A DNA stretch of 64,000 nt from Conus ventricosus (GCA_018398815.1 CM031607.1:88647347-88711346); one strand, 5' to 3'. Counted from the first letter of the stretch, positions 23,394 to 34,430 are shown. The notes: generated from the letters alone by a model not told the origin. Numbers and translations are program-made.

Positions 23394-26300
23394 TAAAGAG
23401 AGTATGCAGTCGCAGACACGAACAAAATATGTTAGAAAATAATTCAGCATTTGATATTCATTTTTACCGTTTCGGACAAAATTTTCTGGACTTTCTGCTG
23501 ATGAAAATCCGTGCCAAAACCATTGCTTTTCGCTACCATGAAAAAGAAAGTCGATCAACAAAGGGAAGATACTTGAAATTAAAGACATACAGCGTTTAGA
23601 GAAAATTGAACGTAAAACTGATGAAGATCTGAAATTATAAAACATAAGAATGATGAACGGAAGCATTGCGTAAAAAGAAAAGGAAGGAGTAATGATAAGA
23701 TCTAGGGCCAGATGGATTGCAGAAGGGGAAAAGATCCACCGTTTTTTTGTTCCCAGAGAAAAGGAATTATGTGAGAAAAACAATGACTAATCGGGTGGAT
23801 AAAGATGGGAATGTGTTGCAAGACCAATGTGAAATACCGAAGGGAAAGTGCATTCTTTTTTTCAAACACTTTTTTCTGAAAGAAAATGAAAGAAAGTCAA
23901 ATCGAGAATTTAATTAATAAATGTACCTAAATTAACACTAATGAAGCACAACCCACTGGAAGGTGACATTACACTTGATGAGGCAGTTTTTGCTTGAAAA
24001 AATATGGCAAATCATAAAAGTCCAGGGACTGATGGATTCAATGCTGAATTCTTTAAATTTCTTTTGGAAAGACCTTGGCCCTTTTATTGTGAGAGCATTA
24101 AATGATTTTTTTGAAAGATGGTGACTCTCCCAAAACCCAGAGAGAAGGAATAAATAGTCTGCATCCCAAAAGGGACGATAAACCAAAAACAATATATAAA
24201 AAATTGGAGACCCATTTCCTTACTTAATGTTATATATAAAATTGGTTCATCCGTTTTGCCAATAAATTAAAGCCGTTTTAAACCTTCAGCCCTTCACGAG
24301 GAAAAAACAGGCTTAGGCAAACCGTTATAATTGGTGATAATGTAAGGCTTATTTAGATTTAATTCACTATTTGAAAGAAAATCCTTCCCGGGGGTGTTGA
24401 TTTGTTTAGATTTTGAGAAGGCATTTGATTTTTTAAAATTTGGGGAAATTTTTTGTATAAAGTTCTTAGAGCTTTTGGGTTTTCTGAAACGGTTTTAAGG
24501 TGGATTCAAACATTTTATAAACACACAAAGTCGACTGTTATAGTCAATGGTCAGGTAACGGAATGGTTGACTGTCCAACGCGGATGTAGACAAGGGACCC
24601 CATCCCCTCCTTATTTTTTTTATTTTATGTGCTGAGATAATGGCAATAATGATTCGTGAAAACAAAGAATAAAGGGATTTTTTTTAAATGAAACAGACCA
24701 TAAAATTTCTCAGTACGCTAAAGACACTCAGTTAATGAACAAAAGGAGACAGAAAATCTTTTGAACAAAGTATGCAAACGGTGGAAATATTGGACAGTAC
24801 TCTGGATTACCCCATCAATGTAGATAAAACTCAAGCAATATGGCTAGGACCATGAGAAAATAAACTAAAAAGGTATTTACCACATCTGAAAATAAAACTG
24901 GAACTCAGACAGATTTAAGATACGGGGAATTTGGCTAACAAGCGATCTAAAGCATTGCGAGGCAATTATTATAATGATAAATTTGAAGAAGTGATAGCTT
25001 TGTTTAAAATTTGGCCCAAAGAGAAATATTACTCCGCTGGGAAGGGTGGCTGTTCTTGAAATTTTTGATTCTTTCAAACTAAACCCTCTGTGGATTTTGT
25101 TGCCAAACCCACCTGGATGATTTCATGGCAGATCTCCAGAAAGCGGTTTTCAGATTTGTGTGGAATGGAAAACAAGACAGAATTAATAGGAAGACAACAG
25201 TTAAAAGTGTAAAAGATGGTGGTTTGAATGTACCTGAAGTTAAGACATATTTAAGGGTCTGCTAAAATCACATGGATACGAAAATTGTATTATTCTAAGC
25301 ATAACTGGAAAAGTATTTGTATCGATATATCCCATATAAATAAACAAAGATATTATGGACCATTGTGTGTTAATTTTAAAAAAACGAATAACCTATTTTG
25401 GAAACATTTTTCAGTGCTTACCATCTGTTTTGGAAGAAAGTACAACCTAAAACAAGTACAGATTTACTAGCCGAACCTTTCCTGTACAATAAACGCTTTA
25501 AACGTGGAAACAAAGTTATTCAATCAACGAACTGGACAGCAAATGGCATTCCTTGCATTGCAGATTTTGTGAATATAGACGGAAGTTTTTTGTCTTTAGC
25601 TGAGTTCAACCGTCGTTTCCGGGTCAGCATTGACTTTTGACGTACGGTGGTTTATATATCATGTATTCGACAATATATGATTAAATATAAAAATCGTTTA
25701 AAAAAATAATAGCAAGTCTGACCTCCCAATGCGCCCTGAAAACGATTTATCGATTGTAAAGGTATGAACCTTTTTTATCGCATATTAATAGACGATACCC
25801 AGCTCCTAACTGTGTAAAAAATGGAATAATACATTGGAAGGCGAAATAATTTGGCAAAATGTTTTCAAAAAATACACAAAATTTTATGAAGTAAAAATTT
25901 GAAATGGTTTCAAATGAGGATCGTCCCATCAAATTCTTGGTTACAAATATTAATTAAAGAAAGGGGTGTGGTGACGATAATTCTTGTACTTTTGCCACAC
26001 AAAAAGGAATCATAAACACTATTTTTTGGGGTTGAAAATATGATCAAATCATTCTGGACTAAACTCATCAATAAAAATTAAATGAAAAATGCAAAATGAC
26101 GTTAAATTTGACCAAAAATTTCGTAATTTAGGTACTGATAAACAGATTGAAAATGACGAAGCATTTGAAAGAATGATTCGTTTGCAAAATGGTTTATTTT
26201 TCAATGTAAACAAAAACAAATGTGTTCCAATGTGCGGTGTATTTAGGAAACGACTATCAGGAAAGTTTAAAATTGAAGAATATATACCCAAAAAATTAAT

Positions 26301-26848
26301 TGCCTGACACGATTTGAAAAAATGTGGGAATCGTATATACCTTTTTTATTAACAGATTAAGAAAAAACTTCATTGTCAAAAACGAACAAACAAACAAACA
26401 GTGATAGGGGTGCTGGTTGCAATGGAGATCTTCGCTTAGAAGCAACCTAGCTATCACTAACTTTTTTAAATTATTTCCCTGACGACAGTGGGGCGAAAAG
26501 GAAATCTTGCAAAAAAATATGATAATCACACACAGCCCATCATTTAAATTTGTGAGCAAAGTTCTTTTTATAAAAGAAAAGTTTGGTATTCATGTCTTAT
26601 AAACTGTAAAAATTTATATTATTATTTGAACTAATGTTCATGGTACCATAAACTTAATAGACCAGAGACTGTAAAGCGATTGTTTACTGTGCTTTGGCAG
26701 ATTGATCGTGAAATTAGTGTATTTCCTTGATGTGGCCTCATGACGCCTTAAGTACTTGAATATTGGGATTGTAATTTTTTGTATTGTTTCCATGCCTCCC
26801 ACCCCCCTCATGGCCCGTTTGTGAAAAAAAAAAAAAAAAAAAAAAAAA
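23394..26848 (+). mobile_element. 5'-truncated LINE inserted in DIRS copy A
   Basis: Bounded by a 13-bp target duplication, ACTTTCTGGATGG at 23381-23393 and ACTTTCTGGAGGG at 26848-26860, with a run of about 25 A just before the second copy. Copy B has one uninterrupted site at 54917-54929. Target duplication, poly-A tail and 5' truncation are the hallmarks of target-primed reverse transcription. The element encodes RT and a long C-terminal region with many frameshifts. No endonuclease domain remains. By its RT motifs it resembles the L1/Tx1-like group (inference). Confidence 0.92.
23860..25640 (+). pseudogene. LINE reverse transcriptase remnant
   Basis: Recognisable in scattered frames: the Lys-Ser-Pro-Gly-Thr-Asp-Gly-Phe segment (about 24020), motif A Asp-Phe-Glu-Lys-Ala-Phe-Asp (24409-24429), the Gln-Arg-Gly-Cys-Arg-Gln-Gly segment (about 24577-24597), and a motif C reading Tyr-Ala-Lys-Asp (24714-24725) in place of Tyr-Ala-Asp-Asp. 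Several frameshifts and stops separate these blocks, and the first catalytic aspartate of motif C is lost as read, so it is dead. The C-terminal domain continues to about 25640 and further fragments reach 26290. Confidence 0.8.
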
Positions 26849-26860
26849 CTTTCTGGAGGG

Positions 26861-27720
26861 TTCTCTTCTCCTTGCCGAATCAGAATCAAATGCACAGAGA
26901 ATATCCAAGCCACAGTGCAGCTTTTTCGTTCACTCTGCTTCATTGTACACCAAGAGAAATCAGCTCTTAACCCCACCCAGGTTATTCAGTATCTAGGGGT
27001 AAATTATTGATTCCAGAACAAGACAGTCACTTTGACACCTGAAAGGAAAGAAAAATCTGAAACACTGCTGTGTCCAGCAAATGAAAGCCAACAAACCAAT
27101 TATCAGAGAACTACCAAGGTTATTGGGAAAATGGTGGCAAGTTTTCCGGCAGTGAAATTTGGGCCCCTACATTATCGTCACTTAGAAGCAACAAAAAAGC
27201 TGCACTGAAAAAACAAAGGGGAAATTTTGATGGATATACCACACTGACCCCACACTCCAAAGAAGAGCTTAAGTGGTGGATAAGTAATGTAGATACTGCT
27301 TACAATTGGACATCACACATCCAATTTCGAGGGTTTCTATGACGTCCCGATGCCAGTATGACAGGATGGGGATGTGCATGTAAGACACAGAGCTCTGGAG
27401 GATTGTGGGTACCAGTTGAAACTCGCTTCCACATCAATTACCTTGAACTTAAGGCAGCTTACTTCGCACTGAAGTGCTTCCAGCAGATCTTGATGGAAAA
27501 CATGTGCGCCTGCTGATTGATAATTCCACAGCAGTAGCCTGTATTAACAACAGGGGACAAGCCACTCTGACAGCTGTAATGAATGACAGCCTCTCTCTGG
27601 CAGTGGGCTGTGGACAGAAATTATGGCTGAGTGCACACCACATCCCAGGAAAGACAATACAGCGCGGATAAAGAATCAAGAAAAATTTAAAGTGGATGCA
27701 GAGTGGAAACTGGACAGTAA
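26861..27720 (+). pseudogene. DIRS RT C-terminus and RNase H, copy A
   Basis: Continues the RT split by the LINE. The segment aligns base for base with 54930-55797 in copy B but carries many single-base indels, so no long frame survives. RNase H landmarks are present in pieces: the Asp-Gly-Lys-His-Val-Arg-Leu-Leu-Ile-Asp-Asn-Ser-Thr-Ala-Val-Ala segment (27490-27540) and His-His-Ile-Pro-Gly-Lys near 27640. The first RNase H aspartate block (about 27345) is disturbed relative to copy B. Treat as a broken copy. Confidence 0.8.
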
Positions 27721-29125
27721 CTGGTTGACAGATACAGTCAACAAGCTGCATAATTTCCTTTGAAATTAATTTGTTGCTTCCAGAATAAAACCCAAACAGC
27801 ATCAACTGTTATGTCTCTTATAAGCCGACCCAGAGGCACATGCGGTTTTATGCTTTTCTCCTTAACTTGGGGAAAACTAAATGGTATGCTTTTCCTCCTT
27901 TTTAGCCTGCTGCCCAGTTTTTGCAGGAGATACGGAAGGAAGGCGACAGCCTGCTCACATCCCCTTATGGCACACAGGTCTGGTGGCCGGTTGTACAGAA
28001 AATGCTGACTCAGGAACCAGTCCTACCCTCCACACCTGCCCTGCTGACACTGCCCATCCCCCCTGGTCGCATTCACCGCCTGCTGCCAAGCTACAACTTC
28101 TGGCATGGGGGTGTATCAGGAGCACTTTTGAACAGGAAGGATTCTCCCCTGATGCAGTAGATCTTCTCATTAACTCCTGGAGGCCCCCACCAAAAGTCGT
28201 ACAATACATACATAGTAGGTGGATAGAAAAATGCCTCAAAAACGGCATGGGAGTGGGGATCACCCACACCGCCACAGGTTGCAAATTTTTTAGCTTCCAT
28301 GTTTAACAATGGGGCAAGCTATAGTGCCGTAAATTTTGCAAGAGGTGCATTATCAGTTTTTCTGCCATCAGTGAGAGGAGTATCAGTAGGTAATTTACCA
28401 GAGATTGCAGACTTGTCAAAGGGTTTTTGAGGAGAGCCCTGCACTGCCAAGGTACAGACACACCTGGGATGTTTTGTGTAGTGTTGGATTACCTGTGCTC
28501 ACTTCCAGAGTAAATACTTTGGATTTGAAACAACTGACATTGAAAACAGTAACTCTAATGGCATCTTCTTACTGGCAAAGAGGCCATGCTCTTCATCTAC
28601 TGAAAACTACAGAGTGCATGTCAGTGAAAGGGAAATGTATTGTACAGTTTCTAGTAAACAAAAAACACCAAGCCAGGCAGTCCAAAACAGAGCCAGCAGA
28701 AATTCTCGCCTATTCGCAAAACACCAAATTATGCTTAGTGACGCACATACAACTGATCTGAAGAAAACTGAAGCGCTCAGGCAAGGGCCAAACTCTTTAT
28801 TGCCATTCATAACCACATGCCCCCCATTTCCAGAAACACATTTTCTCGTGGGGCAAACAAGTGCTGGCTGTGGCAGGGGTGGACACAGAGACATATGGTG
28901 CACACACAACGCCTGCTGCGAGTTGTTCGGCTGCTGCAAGTGAAGGAGTGAACCTTGCCACCATCCTCAAAACAGCTGGATGGTCGGCAGAAAATACCTT
29001 CACCAAGTTTTATAAGAAAACGGTACTGTCTAAAACCCAAAATTTTGGACAGGCAGAAATTTGGGCAAGTTTGTTAAGAAGTCGGAAATTCTGTACAGTA
29101 TGGGAGTTGCAAAATTTTAGACTAA
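27720..29125 (+). pseudogene. DIRS linker and tyrosine recombinase, copy A
   Basis: The linker after RNase H (27730-28240) carries fragments of the block that copy B keeps more fully. The tyrosine recombinase follows to about 29125, with the Gln-Arg-Gly-His-Ala-Leu motif (catalytic Arg) near 28577 and a Gly-Trp-Ser-Ala-Glu-Asn-Thr-Phe-Thr-Lys-Phe-Tyr ending near 29012 (nucleophile Tyr). The His-x-x-Arg motif reads His-Thr-Thr-Pro here (about 28904), so the catalytic Arg of that motif is lost as read, whereas copy B has His-Thr-Thr-Arg. Several frameshifts break it. Confidence 0.8.
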
Positions 29126-29342
29126 CTGGGGAATGTGCTTACAAATATTCTGCATTTAACTGCATGTGAATGCAGGCCATAGGCACTGCAGTTGGAAATA
29201 TGTTTCAAGTTTGTGTTCAGCATGTTATGTTTGGTGATATTTACCTGTACTGAATCAGATTAAATTGATATACATGTTTGATGACTGCAATTGGTCTTTG
29301 CAATTATGTGAAATGCTGCGTAATCACTAGATGCTCTAAAAT

Positions 29343-29470
29343 CTCACGTGACTCCGATGACTGAAGAGAGGCGATAAATAATTGAAAAATTAAAAAAAGA
29401 CTTACGTAGAAAGGGGGACGTTTTTAAATTTGAATTATTTAGACCTATCGTAAGGAGGGAGGAGTTACGT
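29343..29470 (+). repeat. DIRS internal complementary region, copy A
   Basis: Made of two parts. The first, 29343-29382, is the reverse complement of the left terminal block a. The second, 29378-29470, is the reverse complement of the right terminus at 29614-29702. A region that joins complements of both outer ends is what bridges the ends in the DIRS circularisation model (known). Confidence 0.75.
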
Positions 29471-29613
29471 GCCCTCCCTATGTATGGCTCTGAATGTTCA
29501 AAGTAACCGCTAGGTAAGTCTAGTGAACATTGTTCACCCTCCCAAAGTATCTAGTGACTACTTGCAGCTCTAAACACTGACTATTTTTGGCTGACCCCGG
29601 GGCTTTATAAATC

Positions 29614-29702
29614 ACGTAACTCCTCCCTCCTTACGATAGGCTCTAAATAATTCAAATTAAACGTCACCTTTCTACGTAAGTCTAGTTTAATTTTTCAATT
29701 AT
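29614..29702 (+). repeat. DIRS right inverted terminal repeat, copy A
   Basis: Starts ACGTAACTCCTCCC and ends TTTTTCAATTAT. It pairs over about 89 bp with the internal complementary region, leaving a loop of about 143 bp. The inner loop edge differs from copy B (a CCCCGGGGCTTTATAAATC segment replaces the GCGCGCTGATACTG segment), so block b is disturbed in this copy. Confidence 0.75.
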
Positions 29703-30210
29703 TTGATGTGTTGTGCTCCGTCATGATTCTTGAACTTTCGAATTTTAATTATAATTAGACGGGGTTTGTGGCTTTGTACAAAGCTATAAAAATGCTCAAG
29801 CAAGCAAGCCCACCAAAGTTCTTTACGTCGAAAATGTGCTGTCAGAAAATCGCGGTCCTTTGCAAAGCTGAGCAGTTCAAAATGACGACGAAACAAGGCG
29901 AGCTGTTTTCAAGACAGCCAGGTCAAGCTGTGAATGCGGGACAAAATTAAACAGTTTTGGGGACATTATGTAACGCGTCATAGACCCATAGTGCCTGGGC
30001 CCGCAACAACACAATCGATCCAAATCTTTATTTTACATCTTTTTTTTGTAATTTTTTTTCGTAGTTATTTGTTTATTATCTTTTTTTTTTTTTGGTCTCG
30101 TCTGCCTGACCCACTCAAGTGCCATTTTAAACCCCCGCCACTCATTTCGTCTCTCCCGCCCCATTCCCGCGCCCTCTGGTCCCCCCCCCCCCCCCTCCTT
30201 CCACCGGCAC

Positions 30211-30472
30211 CGACTATCTCTCTCTCTCTCTCACTGTGGTGTGTGTGTGTGTGTGTGTGTGTTTTGTGTGTGTGTGTGTGTGTGTGTGTGTACTCGAATG
30301 TGTGTTGTGGTTTGGTGGGTGTTGTGTGTGTGTGTGTGTGGTGTGAGTGGGGTGTGTACTCGAATGTGGTTGTGGTGTACTCGAATGTTTTGTGTGTGTG
30401 TACTCGAATGTGTGTGTGGGGTGTGTGTGGTGTGTGTGTGTGTGTGTGTGTGGGGGTGTGTGTGTGTGTGTG
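30211..30472. repeat. (TC)n-(TG)n microsatellite tract
   Basis: A TC run followed by TG runs interrupted four times by GTACTCGAATG. The equivalent tract in copy B (58255-58558) has only one such interruption and longer TG runs, so the interruption was amplified in A or lost in B. Confidence 0.9.
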
Positions 30473-31362
30473 ATCCTATCTTGTATCTCGGTATATTATG
30501 CCTTAAATAGTTCTTCTTCGTATTTTAACAGGAAGAACCGCGGAGATTATTGCGCTGACAAATATGTTTTTAGATAGTTGTCCTCGGGATTCTTTTCCCC
30601 CTAAAACTAAAACCCAAAATTTCAGGCAGCCGCATGACTGATTCTGAGCTGATTAAGTTGTGGAATCTGTGGCTTCGGCACTTCACTTGGAACAGCCTCA
30701 AAACAAAACGTCACATGCAATAGTCTTATATTTCATGTAATATTCCACCACTTCTTTTTCTTAAATGGTGTATTCCGATGAGTCAACTTAGCTAAACCGT
30801 GTTGGTGAGGTCGTTGTATTTTATTTTATCCTTTTTGAGTTATTACAATTTGGATATATAAGGTGTTTCAAATATAAATACATTTAAAGTTTTGTCCAAA
30901 CTGTTATTTGGTAAAACAAAAGTTCTACGAGTTATCCAACCCTGTATGATTTTATAAACATAAAAAAACACCAAAACAGTTGTTCACCTAAACGTGGAAA
31001 TCTAATTCTTTTGTGTTTTTCTTAATATCTGGGTGTACCTGTGGTATTTATGTACAATCTTTTAGGCCTAATTTCACAGCCTGTGTGATTTAGCACCCAT
31101 TGTGACTTGGCGCCATGACAGAAACACAGGTAAGTAAAAGACACACCCGAAGGTGCCAGCGGACCGAGAAAAGAACTGCTCTCAGCAGCTGAAACAGTCA
31201 GACGGGAGCAGTCCTGTGCCCACCCTTGGAAGCCTGTGCTGTCTTCACATAGGGTGCTGGCACTCACAGGATATAACTGCTCCCTGGCAGATGCCGTTAT
31301 GTAACCACCGGACGCGACACAAAGAACCTCCACAGAAGCGCCTTCATGTATGTCCTAGCTTA

Positions 31363-32110
31363 GGCTGCGGCCATAGTAAACCCGGTTTTTTTACCGCCGT
31401 CTTTTTTGCCGGCCCGGGTAAAAGATCCTGCCCGGCTTAATTGCTCTGTAGCATCACCGATGACAGATGTGGGTGGCCATAGTGAAGCAGGTCCGGCCTG
31501 GCATTTACAACCCGTCGTTTCGACTTTCGAGCAAAACGTCCGTTTGCCGGGTCGACGGAAAGGAAAAGGGAAAGGGGAAGAACTCCGTTCCTGATTTCTC
31601 AATGACTTATCTCCCTTGCAAACATGGACGAAGAGAAGTTGATCAGTGCTGTGAGGCTCAGAACCTTTATTTACAGCAAAAGTGACAAGAGACATGCCGA
31701 AGTTAGTTGACTTTTCTCGAAGATCAGGTGCACAGAGTTCAGGAAGATGATCAAAAGAATGAGGTGTCATTCTGAGGTACTGATGAAACTTCTCTGAGTG
31801 ATTGCGCAGTTGGGGCATCAGATGGTGATATTCTCCATACATGCGTCTCGATCTGTTGATAGGATGAACAGCGAAACGTCGTAGGCTCCCTCTTTTCTTC
31901 CTCCACCACCACAGCAACAACAACGATCTGGTCCGTTTCGTCCGCGCCGTTTTGATAGTGACGACTCACATTTCCCTTGACCTCAGCAAGAGACGGCCGT
32001 CAAAACTCCGGAAAGCCGTGTTTACTACGGCCACTTTGACGGACCCGTTCTACCGGCTAAAGAGACGGCCGTCAAAACTCAGGACAGCCGGGTTTACTAT
32101 GGCCGCAGCC
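31363..32110 (-). mobile_element. PIF/Harbinger element, 748 bp, deletion derivative
   Basis: Perfect 23-bp terminal inverted repeats lie at 31363-31385 and 32088-32110 (outer ends GGCTGCGGCC, inner end AAACCCGG), flanked by TTA at 31360-31362 and 32111-32113. PIF/Harbinger elements duplicate a 3-bp TWA target (known). Copy B has the uninterrupted site with a single TTA around 59446-59448. The right terminal region is partly duplicated in tandem (about 31990-32034 and 32063-32105, both with AGACGGCCGTCAAAACTC). The element carries only the beginning of a transposase-type nuclease gene and lacks the catalytic core, so it can move only with help from a full-length relative. Confidence 0.93.
31680..31923 (-). 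pseudogene. N-terminal fragment of a Harbinger (HARBI1-like) nuclease
   Basis: Within a 187-codon minus-strand frame, residues about 24-75 match the region before the DDE domain of Harbinger nucleases: Arg-Met-Tyr-Gly-Glu-Tyr-His-His-Leu, a Leu-Arg-Asn-His-Ser-Glu-Lys-Phe-His-Gln-Tyr-Leu-Arg-Met-Thr segment, then Phe-Asp-His-Leu and Lys-Ser-Thr-Asn-Phe. The match stops there and the rest of the frame looks unrelated, so the DDE catalytic residues and the separate Myb-like ORF are absent. Poly-Gln/Ser codons near the start read through a GTTGTTGTT run. Confidence 0.8.
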
Positions 32111-32860
32111 TTAGAGTCTCTGTTTCTTTTTCAATCAGCCTACGGGCAGTATTCAGTATTACCTTTTCTCTAGCTCTGAAACACCGCACCACAGGGAAAA
32201 TGGACATGGAAATGTGGAAGGAGCGCAATGCCTTGGTGGACTGTGGTGCCGTGAGTTCAGAACACAGCTGCGTGCGTTGCGCTCCTCTACAAAGCGAGTA
32301 TGCTACGGGACTACTCGTACGAAAAAGAGACATGCAGCATACCACTATAAGACACAATGCCAGCGGTGATCATAAAGTTACAGCACTGAAACTGGTCACT
32401 GGTGATGTGCCTGCGACGTACAATAGTAATTCTGTGATGGTAGTTTTTTTTTCAATTGAAGGATAAATAAATATGGACCCCCAAAAAGTGACCCTTCATG
32501 CCCCGTTCTTATGGTGATTTCAGTTTCAAAGTCCGAGCTGTGGCTGTGGATGGGGGTTGGAATGAGCGGCGTGGGTGCAATGCCACTGAGGTGGCACAGA
32601 AGATGGGACTGGAAAAAAACTTTATCGTATTGTTGTAGTTGTTGTTGCAGTGGTTGTGTTGGTGGTAATGGTATTAGTGGTGGTGGCGGAGTTGATGGTG
32701 GTAATTTCGGCGATTTTGATCGCCGTCATCTGTATAAAATGTTGTCAGCAAAAAACTGTCAATATATCTGATAAAATGAAATTGTGTGCCGATTGTGAAA
32801 GTTATGCTTCTAGAGTTTACGTCGACAAACGCGAGAGACAGAGGTAGACATAGATAGATT

Positions 32861-32861
<1 letters not shown>

Positions 32862-32914
<53 letters not shown>

Positions 32915-32955
32915 AGAGGAGAGAGAGAGAGAATATGTGCAAATTCCTATCTGTT

Positions 32956-33013
<58 letters not shown>

Positions 33014-33138
33014 GTGTGCGTGCGCCGCAAGCAAGCAAGCAAGCAAGCAACTCAAATCTTAAAGGAACCTAAATACATTCGCTCATTGGTTGTATACCGC
33101 ACTCACAAAACACACGCGCACAACAACACAACAAACAC

Positions 33139-33197
<59 letters not shown>

Positions 33198-33211
33198 GCG
33201 CGCACGCGCGC
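32862..33211. repeat. (GA)n, (TG)n, (CAAG)n, (CA)n-(CG)n microsatellites
   Basis: In order: GA run 32862-32931, TG run 32957-33012, CAAG run 33027-33048, then CA and CG runs 33140-33211. The same order is seen at 60482-61111 in the other copy. Homology between the copies ends in the last CG tract. Confidence 0.95.
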
Positions 33212-33476
33212 ATGGATACATAAACAGACATATAATTTTCAGTGGATGTTCTTTCATTCATTTAAGAATCGAAAACTAAAAAGAACATTCTCACATTACA
33301 TTACATTGACTTATAATATCCAAACCATGAAAGGCCTCTCAATTTGTCTTAGAACACTAAAATCAAAACAAGATTAAAACATGGTGTTGCTCAGAGGATT
33401 AAACAGCTCTTCAGGTTTTGTCATTAAATCAACATATCAAAATTACAGTGCCTGAATACTTCTTTAAAAATGGATC
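33212..33476. other. End of contig 1, nothing recognised
   Basis: AT-rich sequence after the duplicated block. It does not resemble the sequence after the corresponding CG tract of copy B (61113 onward). Confidence 0.5.
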
Positions 33477-33576
33477 NNNNNNNNNNNNNNNNNNNNNNNN
33501 NNNNNNNNNNNNNNNNNNNNNNNNNNNNNNNNNNNNNNNNNNNNNNNNNNNNNNNNNNNNNNNNNNNNNNNNNNNN
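33477..33576. other. Assembly gap of 100 N
   Basis: Exactly 100 N, a conventional placeholder for a gap of unknown size. Order, orientation and distance of the two sides depend on scaffolding. Confidence 0.99.
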
Positions 33577-33719
33577 TTTTGGGAAAATTTTTTGAAAAGA
33601 AACAGTTCATAAACCATACACATGAAGAACACTGATCTCAAACCAATCCACAGATGCCAAAAAAAGATTTTTCAAGCTGAAAAAACAGCTTTTTTTGGGA
33701 AAGACTAGGGAGAATCCGC

Positions 33720-34430
33720 ACACTAAGATTCAGATTAGTCCCCAAAAGAGAACGAAGCAATTAAGCTGACTTCAAAAACCAAATTATCGGGACTTAAAGT
33801 TTTCATGATCATTTGGGCATAATGAGAAAAAAAAAAAAGCAAATTAACAAACCTGTTTTAGGGGGTTTACGGGGTTTAGAATTAAAAACTTTTTGATGTT
33901 AGAGTTTCTTTAACTTTTTTAAAGCCCCGACCTGATCCAGAACTTTACACAGTACAGATAGTTTTGTTATAGAATTCCTACGAAGATATTTATAAAGACA
34001 GGGAATTAGAAGTACTAAAGGACGAGCGGATGGTATGACACCCCCGATTACCTAAAAATTCGCCTTTAAAAATAAATTTACTAACAAAAAAGGTTTTGGG
34101 AAAAAGAGAAGGAAATTATCTGAAAGGTACAAGAGTATGGGGTTAAGGTAAAAAAATTACATATTTCGACCAGGAAAAAAACCTTTAAAAAAAGCAAAAG
34201 GAATATCTCGCAGTTTTGTGCATCAACATATCACTGAAAACACAAAAAGCATTGTTTGGGCAAAAAAGATTTTTCATCATAAAAAGAAAAAACTGCGATC
34301 TAATCTACATGAGATCAACAAACATTTGTAACAAAAAAGTCTTTAGATAGAACAAACACAAAACGTGTTTTTTGTTAACCCGGGTTTTAAATGCATATGC
34401 ATTAAGAACCGTAAAAAAATTAAAAGGGCA
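33720..34430 (+). pseudogene. Polinton/Maverick-type family-B DNA polymerase, C-terminal remnant
   Basis: Read across frameshifts, a series of blocks matches the end of protein-primed family-B polymerases of Polinton elements. They are an Ile-Lys-Leu-Thr-Ser-Lys block (about 33755); Lys-Ser-Lys-Leu-Thr-Asn (about 33838); motif C Tyr-Thr-(Asp)-Thr-Asp-Ser-Phe-Val-Ile-Glu at 33946-33974 with one base missing in the first Asp codon; Glu-Asp-Ile-Tyr-Lys-Asp at about 33983-34000; Asp-Tyr-x-Lys-Asn-Ser-Pro-Leu then Lys-Lys-Val-Leu-Gly-Lys (34047-34103); and a Lys-Gly-Ile-Ser-Arg-Ser block near 34200. The N-terminal exonuclease and motifs A and B would lie in the gap. Sequence quality is poor, so intactness cannot be judged. 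Other Polinton genes (integrase, ATPase, capsid) were not recognised nearby. Confidence 0.6.

Larger units (their letters stand above)
21001..29702 (+). mobile_element. DIRS-type retrotransposon, copy A, nested insertion inside
   Basis: A DIRS element read left to right: left terminal repeat (21001-21071), gag-like region, reverse transcriptase, RNase H, linker, tyrosine recombinase, internal complementary region (29343-29470) and right terminal repeat (to 29702). DIRS elements insert through a tyrosine recombinase rather than a DDE integrase and carry inverted terminal repeats with an internal complementary region (known); all of these parts are visible here. The RT is split by a LINE (23394-26848), and the remaining ORFs carry many 1-base indels relative to copy B, partly attributable to sequence errors. 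Without the LINE the element is about 5.2 kb, typical for the group. This copy is not functional as read. Confidence 0.88.
29703..33211 (+). repeat. 3' flank shared with copy B
   Basis: Homologous in order and orientation to 57771-61111. Shared landmarks: GTTGTGCTCCGTCATGATT at 29709; a TC/GT microsatellite; TTATGCCTTAAAT near 30497; a donor-like CAGGTAAGTAAAAG near 31127; GACATGCAGCATACC near 32329; a GA tract; a (CAAG)n tract; and the final CA/CG tract. No gene is recognised, although the donor-like CAGGTAAGT and the polypyrimidine tract before ACAG near 30520 resemble splice signals. Apart from the Harbinger insertion, differences are mostly microsatellite length and single-base indels. 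Confidence 0.88.

Noticed and set aside
21001..29702. Ngaro-type rather than DIRS-type element
   Set aside because: Ngaro elements have split direct repeats. Here the ends are inverted and there is an internal complementary region, and no hydrolase-type ORF is seen.
29378..29702. The 90-bp-arm hairpin after the DIRS recombinase as an independent MITE
   Set aside because: Its left arm is fused to the complement of the DIRS left end, and the inner part of the right side matches left-end block b, so it is better explained as internal complementary region plus right terminal repeat.
30510..31140. Exon with acceptor near 30530 and donor near 31131
   Set aside because: Splice-like words exist, but all frames between them contain stops and no domain is seen in either copy.
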